Of a stretch of DNA of 59,616 nucleotides, positions 1 to 8,596 are shown in pieces (the stretch's first letter is position 1; each line of letters begins with the position of its first letter). The DNA lies in the NCBI GenBank assembly GCA_013215055.1, contig JABSRQ010000025.1, positions 1 to 59,616 on the forward strand, given 5' to 3'. Made by a program: the position numbers and the translations under genes. This DNA comes from Pseudomonadales bacterium (GTDB lineage Bacteria > Pseudomonadota > Gammaproteobacteria > Pseudomonadales > DT-91). The notes under the pieces were generated by a model. It made no database searches and was not told where the DNA came from. It saw only the letters and a program-made list of their open reading frames with translations.

Positions 1-46
1 CCTCTCTGGAGAGGGTTAAGAAAATACGCAAATCATCCCAGTTCAT
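1..46 (-). CDS. LysR-family regulator, N-terminus only (partial)
   Basis: Read on the minus strand, an ATG at 46 opens a frame MNWDDLRIFLTLSRE that runs off the window. This is the usual first segment of a LysR-type regulator, where the N-terminal helix precedes the winged helix-turn-helix. The gene is divergent from the GST gene that starts at 193, an arrangement in which LysR proteins often control the opposite gene. Only 15 residues are visible, so no ligand or target can be named. The family call rests on the characteristic W-D-D-L-R-x-F-L pattern. Confidence 0.75.
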   Translation of the reverse strand, partial: MNWDDLRIFLTLSRE

Positions 47-112
47 AACATCACCTTGGTGCATCACGATAAATTATATGCTGCTCATTTTTGCACAGGC
101 ACTGCCAAAAAA

Positions 113-127
113 CGATTATTTTAATCG
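113..127. promoter_or_regulatory. 15-bp palindrome in the LysR/GST divergent promoter
   Basis: CGATTA-TTT-TAATCG is a perfect inverted repeat between the divergent lysR-like and GST starts. It is a candidate regulator site. LysR sites are usually T-N11-A motifs, so the exact protein is unknown. Confidence 0.35.
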
Positions 128-192
128 AATAAAACACAACGTAAGATGGACTTATCAAATCGATAACAGCAACCATAAAGGTGATACAGACC

Positions 193-897
193 ATGTCTAC
201 AACGCAGCCTAATCAACTAACCCTTATCAGCCATAAACTCTGCCCCTATGTGCAACGCGCTGTCAGCGTGTTGGAGGAAAACGGCCTGGCATACAAACGT
301 ATCGACATCGATCTTGCCAATAAACCCGATTGGTTCAAAACATTATCCCCGCTTGGCAAGGTGCCAATACTGGTTGTAGATGATGAAACGGTGATATTTG
401 AATCTGCAGTTATTAGCGAATACATCAACGATGCTTACCAGACTCACATGCTGGATGAGCAGCCGCTGGAAAAAGCCCGACAGCGTGCCTGGATAGAATA
501 CGCCTCCGCCATGCTCAACAATATTGGCCAACTGTATAACGCCGAAGATGAAAAAAATTTCCTGCTTGCAGAGCGAGCGCTCAAAGACAGGTTTTCACGC
601 CTGGAGCTCAATTTAAAAGCGACTGACTATTTTAGCGGCGCTACGTTCTCCCTCATCGATACCGCCTTTGCGCCCATTTTCCGTTATATCGATGTCTTTG
701 AAAAACTGTTAGATAGGCCGTTCCTGCCACATCAGCCGCGTCTGCAGCATTGGAGGCAAAACCTCTTACGCAGACCCTCAGTTAAAAAAGCTGTAGACCC
801 AGCCTACCCCATGCTGCTTACAGAATTTCTGGCTGCTAAAAATAGCTACCTTGGCAAGATAGCCCAGCAGAGCATTAACCCCAGAAAAAGTGCCTGA
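193..897 (+). CDS. Glutathione S-transferase family protein (Cys type)
   Basis: A 234-residue cytosolic GST-like protein. An N-terminal thioredoxin fold (about 8-85) carries SHKLCPYVQR, with Cys17 where omega/lambda-type GSTs have their catalytic cysteine. The cis-proline in VPILVVDD and the glutathione-contacting E-S in FESAVISEYI follow. A helical C-terminal domain fills the rest. ATG at 193 is preferred to the in-frame GTG at 181, because homologues begin shortly before the beta strand. A short-chain dehydrogenase starts 49 bases downstream on the same strand, so the two may be co-transcribed. The family conjugates glutathione or reduces disulfides, ketones or dehydroascorbate; the substrate here is unknown. 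The divergent LysR gene is the natural candidate regulator. Confidence 0.9.
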   Translation: MSTTQPNQLTLISHKLCPYVQRAVSVLEENGLAYKRIDIDLANKPDWFKTLSPLGKVPILVVDDETVIFESAVISEYINDAYQTHMLDEQPLEKARQRAWIEYASAMLNNIGQLYNAEDEKNFLLAERALKDRFSRLELNLKATDYFSGATFSLIDTAFAPIFRYIDVFEKLLDRPFLPHQPRLQHWRQNLLRRPSVKKAVDPAYPMLLTEFLAAKNSYLGKIAQQSINPRKSA

Positions 898-946
898 TCC
901 CGCTTACAGACCAACACGATTATCAACAGTCATTAGGAATAACATC

Positions 947-1768
947 ATGAAAAACTTCAAACAGAAATACGGTCCATGGGCTTTGATCACAGGTGCCTCA
1001 ACGGGCATTGGCCGTGCCATCAGTGAACAAGTTGCGCAACAGGGATTAAACATCGTAGCCGTGGCACGTAATCAAAATAATCTGGATGCATTAAAAAACC
1101 AGCTGGAAAATGCCTATGGCATCGAGGTCAAAACCATTTCTGCAGATCTTTCGCTGTCAGAATCCAACCATGATATCGTTCAACAAACTGCAGATTTGGA
1201 TATTGGTCTGCTCATCCCCAATGCTGGCATTGAGAATAATGGTCCGTTTATCAACAACGCACTAGAGGATGAACATAAGATGCTGTTATTAAATACCGTC
1301 AGCCCGATGATGTTAAGCCATTTATTCGCTCAGCGTTTCGCCAAAAGAGGCGGTGGAGGCATCTTATTAACCGCCAGTCTGTTTGCTTATCAGGGTGTGC
1401 CATTTGTCAGCAACTACTCCGCCAGCAAAGCTTATATACTCTCGCTGGGCGAAGCACTGAATGTTGAGTTAAAACCACAGGGCATCGATGTGACCGTGTT
1501 ATCCCCGGGCTTAACCGATACCGCGATGACACAAAATATGGCGGTAGACTTTAACAAGATGCCCATCACAAAACATCAGCCAAACATCGTCGCCCTAGTT
1601 GGCCTGCAGGCGCTAGGTAAAAAGGCCACCGTGGTACCGGGATTTATCAATAAGTTCTACGCCTGGGAAAACCGCCTGATTCCACGTTCATGGCCGGTAA
1701 AACTCTTTGGCCTGTTAATTAAACGGGCGATGACGGCAGAAAATACGCCAGCAAAGTTACCCGCCTAA
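947..1768 (+). CDS. Short-chain dehydrogenase/reductase (classical SDR)
   Basis: A 273-residue classical SDR. The cofactor motif GASTGIG lies at about residues 14-20, PNAG is the NNAG-like motif, and YSASK is the catalytic Tyr-x3-Lys, with the serine in LLTASLFAYQG upstream. An ATG at 947 (MKNFKQKYG) starts just before the first strand and is preferred to an earlier GTG at 890 that overlaps the GST gene. The arginine after the SDR glycine-rich region suggests NADP(H), but this is not certain. The C-terminal tail includes a basic, hydrophobic stretch typical of the steroid or 3-oxoacyl-type subgroup. The gene likely shares a transcript with the GST and is followed by a hairpin terminator. Confidence 0.9.
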   Translation: MKNFKQKYGPWALITGASTGIGRAISEQVAQQGLNIVAVARNQNNLDALKNQLENAYGIEVKTISADLSLSESNHDIVQQTADLDIGLLIPNAGIENNGPFINNALEDEHKMLLLNTVSPMMLSHLFAQRFAKRGGGGILLTASLFAYQGVPFVSNYSASKAYILSLGEALNVELKPQGIDVTVLSPGLTDTAMTQNMAVDFNKMPITKHQPNIVALVGLQALGKKATVVPGFINKFYAWENRLIPRSWPVKLFGLLIKRAMTAENTPAKLPA

Positions 1769-1780
1769 CGCTACAAATCA

Positions 1781-1807
1781 ATAGCCAGCTAATGCCTGGC
1801 TATTTTC
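1781..1807 (+). terminator. Rho-independent terminator after the SDR gene
   Basis: An 8-bp perfect stem (ATAGCCAG / CTGGCTAT) with a 7-base loop is followed by a short T run. It ends the GST-SDR unit and makes any start codon inside it (ATG at 1792) unlikely for the next gene. Confidence 0.6.
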
Positions 1808-1836
1808 TGTTACCAGACTATCGAGATTGCCCCCCC

Positions 1837-2742
1837 ATGTTGTCACATTGTCTTTATCACAAATATAGCTACCCAGATCAGGGCTTTGTGGTGCACATGC
1901 TCACATCGCCCACACGTTCTTTTTTAACCAATGCCTATTTGATTGAGACAGAAAGTGCCGTGGTCGCAATTGATACGTTTATGCTGGTTTCTGACGCGCA
2001 AGCATTGTGTGCACTGTTTGACTCCATTGCCCTGCCAAGCGGAAAACCCTTGCTAGGCATCATTATCACCCATGGCCATCCGGATCATTACAATGGCACA
2101 AGCACCTTAATTGCAGGCCTTAAAGATGTGCCGGTGATCAGCAGCCAAGGCATTACAGACTGTATCAAAAATAGTGTTGATGCCAAGCAAGTGAAATGGA
2201 AACCGTTTTTTGGTGATGATTGGCCTGAACATAAAATCTTGCCCAACCAGTGGGTAGCGGATGGAACAAGTTTAACCCTCGATGGGCTGCAATATCATTT
2301 TCGCGATTGGGGCGCGGCAGAGTCATCAAGCGATCTAAGCATCACCTTAGGTCAGCAGCGCTCAGTGGTTTTTGTCGGCGACGTGGTATTTAACACTATG
2401 CACGGTTTTATGAATGATGGCCACACACAGCAATGGCTGGCAGTGTTAAAACAGTTAGCCGTTGAACTTGCAGATGTGCCGTTACTTTTTACCGGCCACG
2501 GCGCGCCAGGAAAAACCGCCCCCCTGATTGCCAAACAAATACAGTATCTGCAAACATACCGTCACCATGTATCAAAGCTTGCCGGTACTGCCTATGCCCT
2601 AACCAGTGAACAGAAAATTTGCCTGGAGAAAATCCTCTGCAATGCTTACCCCGATTATCAACTAAAAGGATTTATTCAGGACGGAGCAGATGCTGTGGCA
2701 GCAGAGATAAGCGAATATAATAACCAAGGGCTGCCCCCTTGA
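1837..2742 (+). CDS. Metallo-beta-lactamase fold hydrolase
   Basis: A protein of about 301 residues with the metal-binding signature T-H-G-H-P-D-H at residues 78-84 (counting from ATG 1837). Later metal ligands are plausible in FVGDVVFN (Asp) and FTGHGAPG (His). No signal peptide is visible, so it is probably cytoplasmic. The ATG at 1837 is preferred because the earlier in-frame ATG at 1792 lies inside the terminator hairpin. The family is broad (glyoxalase II, lactonases, thioesterases, arylsulfatase-like hydrolases) and the sequence does not settle the substrate. It sits beside GST and SDR genes, which hints at detoxification, but that is context only. Confidence 0.85.
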   Translation: MLSHCLYHKYSYPDQGFVVHMLTSPTRSFLTNAYLIETESAVVAIDTFMLVSDAQALCALFDSIALPSGKPLLGIIITHGHPDHYNGTSTLIAGLKDVPVISSQGITDCIKNSVDAKQVKWKPFFGDDWPEHKILPNQWVADGTSLTLDGLQYHFRDWGAAESSSDLSITLGQQRSVVFVGDVVFNTMHGFMNDGHTQQWLAVLKQLAVELADVPLLFTGHGAPGKTAPLIAKQIQYLQTYRHHVSKLAGTAYALTSEQKICLEKILCNAYPDYQLKGFIQDGADAVAAEISEYNNQGLPP

Positions 2743-2754
2743 TCGCTGAAATCA

Positions 2755-2961
2755 TTGGCACATGATGCGCCAGACAACGCGCTTACAGCATCGACACGTC
2801 AACGCCTTATGTCGAAAAAACATAGAATAATCGACACGTATCCCGGTGAAGTGCCTGCCAGTAATCTTGCGCCTGAAGAAATCATGGGCACTTATCTGTA
2901 TCTCATGGGTAAAGACAGCGAGGGCATAACTGGCCAAGCTTTTAATGCACAAAAATCCTAA
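2755..2961 (+). pseudogene. C-terminal fragment of a YciK-like SDR
   Basis: The last 30 or so codons read like the C-terminus of YciK-type SDRs: an E-I-M-x-x-Y-L-Y-L-M-G segment, then D-S-x-G-I-T-G-Q and F-x-A-Q. No Rossmann domain precedes it. The upstream codons do not resemble the family and the only start is a TTG. It is most likely debris from a larger gene, left beside the metallo-hydrolase gene. Confidence 0.55.
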
Positions 2962-3157
2962 ACAGGGCATAACATATACCTTGCAAAATATTTAATGCAA
3001 CATTATTGATATAGCACTTGCATTAATCATTGATTAATAATATATCTTTCTAGTACCTGACGAATAATACTCGTTCAGTGCTTCCAAAAAAGTTAAAAAT
3101 TCACCTACTACCGAGTTTTTCGGTATCTGTTCGGCATTCAAAAAAAGGAATTTAGTA

Positions 3158-3793
3158 ATGCAAAACCCTCTTCTACGTAAGCTCACATTTATCGCCTTCG
3201 CGGGCCTCTCTTCGACACTGGTTTCTGCCGGAGAATGCGCCAAAATAAAAGACGGCACCATATTAAACCCGGTCGGTGAAGTCATCACCAAGAGTGAAGA
3301 TCAATGGGGCTATAACTACAAAAAACATAGCTTTAATGGCGGCTATTGTGATGCCTATCAAGGTGCCGACTGGTGCATGGAATATAACGATATTCATGTC
3401 ACCATGAAGTGGAACAACGCCTGGATGAGCAAAAAAGACTGCGACTATGACGGTACACTCGATAGACATTGGGGCCACGACAGCTTTATCGATTCGAGAG
3501 CCAAGCTCACCACCGCACAACATGGTGAATATATCGATGATTTTGGTGCCATTCAACACTGGTTTATTGAGCAAAAAATTAAAGCCGTACCGTCTGAGGC
3601 CTGGCAGGAAGGCGAATATTGGCTAAAAGAAAATAAAAAAGGAAAAACCATCGTCATTGGCAAGGAGATCTGGGGCGAGTTTGCCATCATCAAGGAAACC
3701 AGCTATGACTCCGGCAGCGACGACAAGCTAATCTCCATTAAATATCGTAAATTCAGCAAGCAACTTTTAGAAGAACTAAGACAAACCCATTAA
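3158..3793 (+). CDS. Secreted protein of unknown function
   Basis: A 211-residue protein with a clear Sec signal peptide: MQNPLLRK, a hydrophobic core, then cleavage near LVSAGE. The mature part is rich in Trp, Tyr, Asp and Lys and has several cysteines (ECAK, GGYCDAY, DWCMEY, KKDCDYDG) that could pair in the periplasm. No known family was recognised. The ATG at 3158 follows a GGAA ribosome-binding site. An inverted repeat (AGCCTG/CAGGCT) lies about 20 bases after the stop but lacks a T run. It stands alone between debris regions and may be lineage-specific. Confidence 0.65.
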   Translation: MQNPLLRKLTFIAFAGLSSTLVSAGECAKIKDGTILNPVGEVITKSEDQWGYNYKKHSFNGGYCDAYQGADWCMEYNDIHVTMKWNNAWMSKKDCDYDGTLDRHWGHDSFIDSRAKLTTAQHGEYIDDFGAIQHWFIEQKIKAVPSEAWQEGEYWLKENKKGKTIVIGKEIWGEFAIIKETSYDSGSDDKLISIKYRKFSKQLLEELRQTH

Positions 3794-4094
3794 GTTCACT
3801 CACACTTCTGAGCCTGTCAATCACGGCAGGCTAACTCCCTTAACAGCACTGAGTATAAGTCTTATTAAGATAGTTTCACCTTTGCCTGTACATCAGACAG
3901 AAGTCGTATTTATATGCAGCTTAGGGTTAAGCCAAACACAATACTATTTTCAAAAAAGGACAGCCAGAAAGTGTAAATTTGAGCATTGTGGAAGCACGAT
4001 AGTCGTTAAATATTCAGCCTTTAAATAACCTCATAAGCATAAAAAAACACTGTCGAACGCTGTTATACCAACACGGATTGGTTACTAAAAATGC
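3794..4094. other. Intergenic stretch without recognised features
   Basis: About 300 bases with no convincing frame, RNA or repeat beyond the weak inverted repeat just after the preceding gene. Confidence 0.4.
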
Positions 4095-4217
4095 TTAATG
4101 ATGTTTCTTTTTGCCTTTCATAAGATTTTTTCTTGGCGGTCTTTTTCTGCTCTTTTTGAGAGCCAATTCAAACTCAATCTTGCGTTGATGCATATAGTCC
4201 TTATACTCTACTCTCAT
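4095..4217 (-). CDS. Short, strongly basic ORF (40 residues), doubtful
   Basis: ATG at 4217 opens MRVEYKDYMHQRKIEF, followed by a Lys/Arg-rich tail ending in KKKHH. The same frame continues upstream for a few codons to a stop, so it may be the tail of a broken gene rather than a complete small protein. The family is not recognised. It lies inside a gene-debris region. Confidence 0.25.
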   Translation of the reverse strand: MRVEYKDYMHQRKIEFELALKKSRKRPPRKNLMKGKKKHH

Positions 4218-4329
4218 TGCAGCCTGACGGTTTAGCTAAGTGATTTCAACCTCAACACCTGCTTCTGACACACAGCAGATTGACATAAAATCCAATACAC
4301 CTTTAATGCTCCTCCCTCCTAGAGCACTC

Positions 4330-4447
4330 AAACCTTTACCGCCAAGCTAACAAAAAAAGTTTCAGCCAGCTTTATAAGTCGTAATCCATTGCATTAAAAT
4401 CGCTGCGAAAAAGGCAAAGCTAAAGCGTAAATCCCTGCCCCTATAAA
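4330..4447. repeat. Direct repeat R1, copy 1
   Basis: About 110 bases beginning ACCGCCAAGCTAACAAAAAA. It is repeated, with clear similarity, at 5812-5925 in the same orientation. The two copies flank the DUF4124-like gene at 5054-5737 and lie next to yceH fragments. Confidence 0.6.
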
Positions 4448-4499
4448 ACGTTTCTAGGGTACAACATCATAAGAAATAGATGACCTAGCCAGTCCTCCT

Positions 4500-4693
4500 T
4501 CAGGAGGTAAGCGATTCAAGCAACTGCTTTAACTGCTTGATCTCATCCGCCATCTCCGCCATCTGCATCTCCAACAGCTCAATCCTATCATCACGGTTCT
4601 GCGTATCAGCATCACCCTACCCAGCCACAGAAGCTGCAATAGAGCCTGAATCCAAAGCCTCACCAAAGATGCACATAACGGCTATCGCGTTTA
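4500..4693 (-). pseudogene. yceH: yceH C-terminal fragment
   Basis: The minus strand reads K-R-D-S-R-Y-V-H-L-W, the conserved arginine/histidine motif near the end of YceH (DUF480). After a stop comes a heptad-like tail (RIELLEMQMAEMADEIKQLK) ending LLESLTS, which matches the coiled-coil end of YceH. Frame breaks between the two parts show it is not functional. The matching N-terminal part of yceH is found about 1.4 kb away at 5925-6112 on the same strand, so one ancestral gene has been split and partly replaced. Confidence 0.6.
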
Positions 4694-4836
4694 ACCTTGC
4701 CCATCGTTCGTCCACGTCGATCTACAGGAATGTGGTCGATCAACAGTGACATGGAAATATAAGTGGCAGGCCCAGCAAAACAACCGGCTAAAACACGAGC
4801 GATCAGGGACTGATCCGTATTATGCGGCAAGGGTAG
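4694..4836 (-). pseudogene. MFS transporter fragment fused to yceH debris
   Basis: Directly upstream of the yceH tail in the same frame, the minus strand reads ARVLAGCFAGPAT, then D-R-R-G-R-T-M-G-K. This looks like the transmembrane helix and loop motif of a major facilitator transporter. It joins the K-R-D-S-R motif of yceH without a stop, so it is a chimeric scar of a rearrangement. It is too short to assign a substrate. Confidence 0.45.
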
Positions 4837-5053
4837 CGGCAGATAATCAAGGGCTCAGAGTCGTTGGTTAAAGTGGGTATGAATACCAAATCGAGACACT
4901 CAGAATGAGTGTTTTTAATATGGGTGTATTAAGAATTACCTATTGCTGATTAAAATCAATGACTCTGCCCGCTTGATTGAATAGTTTATCAAAAAAAGTC
5001 TATGATACTTAATCGGCTTAGCGTTAAAGCTTTATTAAACAAGGGATAGGGAT

Positions 5054-5737
5054 ATGTCTATAAAAAGAAATTTAATCATACTCACACTGAGTCTATTTTC
5101 TATGTTCACTTATGGTTTAAATAAGTGTGTTGATAGTAATGGCAATGTTGCGTATCAAGATAAACCTTGCCCCGGTGATGTTACATCGCAGTCTATTAAA
5201 GTAAAAGCTAACCGAGACAGCGGGGATATGAAAAATTTACGACCTGTGCGGGTCTCCATACCCGGTTTGGGCGATGCAGTTTTCTTTTCCTACAAATGGT
5301 GGGATGTGAGAATCATACAGCCCTCTGCAGACCTGCCGCCTACGGTAAAGATGATATCTAAAAAAGGCGAAGTGCCGCTGAGTTTTTCTTTAACCTTTAT
5401 CCCCAACAAAATCGGTAAGCGAATTTCAGAAACTGAAAGTGCCGATAATGTTTATGCGATGGCCTCTAGGTATGTATCCGGATCAGTTGAGCAGAAGGTG
5501 CAACTAGGAAAGTTAGATACAACCATCGGCACCGCCATTTACGCTAGTTTTAATGAAAAAAAATACCTTCATACGAAACCACCAGCAGGCGAATACTCCA
5601 GTATCACGGTAGGGCAAGCGGCACACTCTAGGCTTATTGTTGGTTTTACGGTGCTAACAAATGGGACCCATTCCAAAGCGTTAGTAGAAGCGCTTAATAT
5701 TATTGCTAGCTTTAAAATAGTGGCCTCTAAAACGTAA
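5054..5737 (+). CDS. Exported DUF4124-like protein
   Basis: A 227-residue protein with an N-terminal signal peptide (MSIKRNLI, hydrophobic core, cleavage near TYGLNK). A DUF4124-like segment with two cysteines follows: KCVDSNGNVAYQDKPCPG. In this family the two cysteines bracket a short YQDxPC motif in periplasmic proteins of unknown role. The remaining 170 residues resemble a PsbP/DcrB-type fold (alternating strands, ending ALNIIASFKIV), an inference from pattern only. The ATG at 5054 is preceded by AGGGATAGGG. The gene is framed by direct repeat R1 and by yceH pieces, which suggests it was inserted into or beside yceH. Confidence 0.7.
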   Translation: MSIKRNLIILTLSLFSMFTYGLNKCVDSNGNVAYQDKPCPGDVTSQSIKVKANRDSGDMKNLRPVRVSIPGLGDAVFFSYKWWDVRIIQPSADLPPTVKMISKKGEVPLSFSLTFIPNKIGKRISETESADNVYAMASRYVSGSVEQKVQLGKLDTTIGTAIYASFNEKKYLHTKPPAGEYSSITVGQAAHSRLIVGFTVLTNGTHSKALVEALNIIASFKIVASKT

Positions 5738-5811
5738 AACATTTGAGAACCACTGAACAAATGCACATCGCGGCTATCGCGTTTAATGAGGTCGCCTTCA
5801 GCATTGAAGCC

Positions 5812-5925
5812 TTCACCGCCAAGCTAACAAAAAAAGTTTCAGCCAAGCTTTATAATAGATAATGCATGGCATTAAAATCGCAGAGAAAAGCCAAGACTAA
5901 AGCGTAAAGCCCTAGCTTCACCACG
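5812..5925. repeat. Direct repeat R1, copy 2
   Basis: Second copy of the segment at 4330-4447. On its left (minus-strand reading of 5757-5796) is another K-R-D-S-R-D-V-H-L echo of the yceH C-terminal motif, so the repeat carries a piece of yceH with it. Confidence 0.6.
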
Positions 5926-6112
5926 CGGCTACCACCAGAAGCTTCCGTCATCAAGCTTTTAGCAATAAGCCCATCGCTAACCTCCTGCACCAAACATTCA
6001 TCCAGTGCCATCACCGGCTCACGATGACTCTTCTGATTACAGGCATTGGTTAAGGCATTAAGGGAGAGAGCATATTGCTACTGCGTGGTAATTTCTTTTT
6101 CAATCAACACAG
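5925..6112 (-). pseudogene. yceH: yceH N-terminal/middle fragment with amber codon
   Basis: The minus strand reads V-L-I-E-K-E-I-T-T-Q, a TAG stop, then [22 protein letters not shown]. This is the highly conserved first helix region of YceH (family form LLEKEVTTPxQYPLSLNALxxACNQKSNREPV). It continues to A-L-D-E and a G-G-S-R-V segment, then breaks into repeat R1. The in-frame TAG and lost middle make it a pseudogene. Confidence 0.7.
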
Positions 6113-6371
6113 CAGGCGTGTTTCATTCAGGCTTAAATCCATTACTAGGCTCATCTTCTTACCCATTCATCTGCTGGTGTTGATCAGTGCAAGCACCCAG
6201 TTAACAATACGAGATACAAGCATAATGATAGTTAGTGCTGTTTATTGTGGAGGTCGCCCAACATAGGAAATGAAGTTCAAGGCCTAACGTGATGCAAGAT
6301 TCAAGAGCTGACCCCACACCTGTGTATGGTTAGCCATTCACGCTTTAGACTACTTGGGTTATTGCCTACTG

Positions 6372-6878
6372 TTAGGCTTCGCTGCAATGGCTTTTTTTGC
6401 CAAAGCGCAAGTAGCTAGCCTGCATCAAACCGGCTAACGCGATGAATAAGCCGGTTAAAAACAGTGTCGTTTTTAGCGGGGTAATAATAGCTTTCACCGA
6501 TAGCCAATCGGTCGTAGCCGTTAATGCCAGGACCTGGATAAGGCCTTCAATAAGATCAACAGGAATCGCTAACAGAGCCGGAAGTGCCAGATAACATCCC
6601 AGCCTTGGGAAATACTTGATAGCCGCGCCGGCAAATAATAAACCATAGGCCAAGGGATAGAGCACATCGATGGTGCCTGTGATCCAGGCATGTGCCGTAC
6701 GCTGCGGCGTTGTCATGGCGGCTATTATTTCGCGTACTTGATCGGCATCAGATATCGTATCGATAAAGGTCAAATCCAGCAGAAAAGCCAGTGCCGGGAA
6801 TACAAGCGTGAGTATCACGGTTGCCGTTAAAGTGATCAATAAGTTCCTGGGTGTTGAGATGTTGATAATATCAGCCAT
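6372..6878 (-). CDS. Small integral membrane protein
   Basis: A 168-residue protein with about four hydrophobic helices (starting near residues 15, 70, 100 and 135), short polar loops and a basic C-terminus (RFGKKSHCSEA). The start at 6878 (MADIINI) is preferred to an in-frame ATG 12 codons upstream, because the first helix follows at a normal distance. The family was not recognised. It stands alone on the minus strand between debris regions. Confidence 0.6.
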   Translation of the reverse strand: MADIINISTPRNLLITLTATVILTLVFPALAFLLDLTFIDTISDADQVREIIAAMTTPQRTAHAWITGTIDVLYPLAYGLLFAGAAIKYFPRLGCYLALPALLAIPVDLIEGLIQVLALTATTDWLSVKAIITPLKTTLFLTGLFIALAGLMQASYLRFGKKSHCSEA

Positions 6879-6923
6879 GATAAAGTGAACGTCCTTGATG
6901 TAAAAACTTACCATAAAATACTT

Positions 6924-7118
6924 TTATAAATGCATCAATACAGCTGCAACTGTAAAACACATTATGGATAGCAGAATGCCTATACGCTGTATTTTAAACC
7001 CAACCATTTTTCCATAATTAAATACGAACAGCCCATTAAAACAGGGCAAAAGGAATATAAAAATCCGCGACCCATATCGCCCCAGGCTATGGCTGGCGTT
7101 AAAGCCTAGCAACGCCAA
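6924..7118 (-). pseudogene. Fragment of a small membrane protein (LALLGFNASHS family)
   Basis: The minus-strand frame begins at a TTG with ALLGFNASHSLGRYG. A similar L-L-G-F-N-A-S-H-S-L-G segment is typical of a small four-helix membrane family (LIC_13387-like), where it lies inside the protein. Here an in-frame stop precedes it and only two hydrophobic segments remain, so it is probably a truncated copy. Recognition is from one motif only. Confidence 0.3.
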
Positions 7119-7245
7119 GATCGTCTATTTATACAAGATTGAACCTAACTCGATTTCTCCGCGTTTTCGCTTCAAATAGCAAACTTAGGCCATTGATCAC
7201 AAAGCCGCAGAGAAAAGCCGATAGAAATACACTTTTCATAACAAA

Positions 7246-7278
7246 CCGGCTTGTGCTTTTAAAGCAGCCGGGCTTTTT
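7246..7278 (+). terminator. Strong hairpin with T run
   Basis: CCGGCT...AGCCGG encloses an inner TGCTTT/AAAGCA palindrome and is followed by TTTTTT on the plus strand. It lies just past the end of the minus-strand lipoprotein gene at 7308 and may act in both directions. Confidence 0.5.
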
Positions 7279-7307
7279 TGCACTATAAAATACACAGCTT
7301 ATTTAGA

Positions 7308-8351
7308 TCAGGGGAGTTCAGTAACCACTTCTTGGGTGTCTGAGGGCATCTCTGGCGCTGGATCGACCACACATGATAACCTAGGGATCTTGCCATCGTA
7401 GATAACCGGGTCAACTATCGTTGCAATAGTGACTGTTAAAGCTTGAAATTCGTCAGTAGCAAGATAGTCATGGCTATCAGATATGCTGCTAGTACACACC
7501 GACTCATCCGTAGAATGATAGGTATAAGTACTGCCATCAGCCTGTGTCATAAACAACTGATAATCATGCGACTCCCAATCAAAAACGGGATAAAAAACAA
7601 GCTCCCCTTGCTCTCTGGCATAGGCATCACATTCAGTGGTTTCCAGCGTAGTCAGAATTAATGCCAGTTGTTTTTTTTCATCTTCTGACAACTGCGATGC
7701 ATCCAGTGTATAGCTTGATGTTATTGTCGAAGCACAGGGGCGAACATGCCTATGCACTAATTCAATTTTTTCAATAGCAGCATTAAAAACAGGCTGCTCT
7801 ATAACAAAATCAGAAATCGTTAATACCACTTCCAGGCTATCAACGCTGTTGTTTTTTTGCATATAAAGCGACTGAAACACACCAGAGCTTAACTCATAAC
7901 GGGGAAGTGCTTCTGGCAATGTTTTACCATCAGCGATCACATTCCATTGCTGATCGATGGCAAAATCAACTTGATCAAATAAGTCATTGATCGTCATAAA
8001 CTGTTCAATATCACAATGGGCTCGCATCTGTGGCACAACAGCCTCAACGACCTGATCATTTACCACCCTAACGATAATATCATAGTCATTAATAGGCTGA
8101 TCACATTGATAGCCCTGTGTAGAAGACAAGCTATAACGATAAGACTCAAACGCCTGATCATTAAACTGAGTTTTTGCTTCTTGATTCAGCCGTTTGATCT
8201 CATTATAGGCAGGTCCATTCAACGCCTCATTTTGGTTTTCTTCAACATGCTCTTCTTCAACATGTTCTTCTGCATCATCACATGCGAGCAAGCTAACAAA
8301 CATAGGAACCAGAATCAGAACCCTGAATGACAGCTGAGAATAATTAAGCAT
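7308..8351 (-). CDS. Lipoprotein with DUF6174-like domain
   Basis: A 347-residue lipoprotein. The signal peptide ends in the lipobox L-L-A-C at about residue 24. An acidic spacer with a tandem EEHVEE repeat follows (residues 28-40). Residues 50-125 (SYRYSLSSTQGYQCDQ, then V-R-V-V-N-D-Q-V-V-E-A-V) fit the DUF6174 pattern of a Tyr-rich strand, cysteine and exposed hairpin. The rest contains paired cysteines (SVCTSS, LSCVVD). It probably sits at the inner face of the outer membrane; its role is unknown. A plus-strand-biased terminator lies 30 bases beyond its stop. Confidence 0.65.
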   Translation of the reverse strand: MLNYSQLSFRVLILVPMFVSLLACDDAEEHVEEEHVEENQNEALNGPAYNEIKRLNQEAKTQFNDQAFESYRYSLSSTQGYQCDQPINDYDIIVRVVNDQVVEAVVPQMRAHCDIEQFMTINDLFDQVDFAIDQQWNVIADGKTLPEALPRYELSSGVFQSLYMQKNNSVDSLEVVLTISDFVIEQPVFNAAIEKIELVHRHVRPCASTITSSYTLDASQLSEDEKKQLALILTTLETTECDAYAREQGELVFYPVFDWESHDYQLFMTQADGSTYTYHSTDESVCTSSISDSHDYLATDEFQALTVTIATIVDPVIYDGKIPRLSCVVDPAPEMPSDTQEVVTELP

Positions 8352-8490
8352 AAAAACTCCTGTAAAGGCCTTGGGCTATCTCTATCAATTTGAATGCCCC
8401 TTAAGATAAACCCGGCCTTTATAACACAAATACTATGTCTCTTAATAGGCTACACGTTCACAACACTGGGCAATAAAAAAAACTGGCCCA

Positions 8491-8596
8491 TCAATGCAAA
8501 TAAAGATCTTCATCCAGCCCCTGATAAAACTGAAAAACATCGTTACTGACCTGAATATCTTTCATCACCAGCGGGCGTTTAAATGTCCGCCCCTCA
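8491..8596 (-). pseudogene. Unrecognised C-terminal fragment cut by an IS91-like end
   Basis: The minus strand holds an open stretch reading GRTFKRPLVMKDIQVSNDVF, then Q-F-Y-Q-G-L-D-E-D-L-Y-L-H and a stop at 8491. It looks like a true protein end but has no start. Its upstream side stops exactly where the 137-bp repeat at 8597 begins, so the repeat insertion probably removed the rest of the gene. Confidence 0.35.

Noticed and set aside
4537..4749. 70-codon plus-strand frame in the 4.5-4.7 kb region
   Set aside because: The opposite strand carries the yceH tail (K-R-D-S-R-Y, coiled coil) and the MFS motif; the plus frame has no family pattern and a serine-rich, shadow-like composition.
6075..6266. 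63-codon plus-strand frame near 6.1 kb
   Set aside because: It partly overlaps the minus-strand yceH N-terminal fragment, and the rest shows no protein-like pattern.
7308..8351. Tandem EEHVEE codons considered as a phase-variable repeat
   Set aside because: Only two imperfect copies are present, too few to expect slippage.
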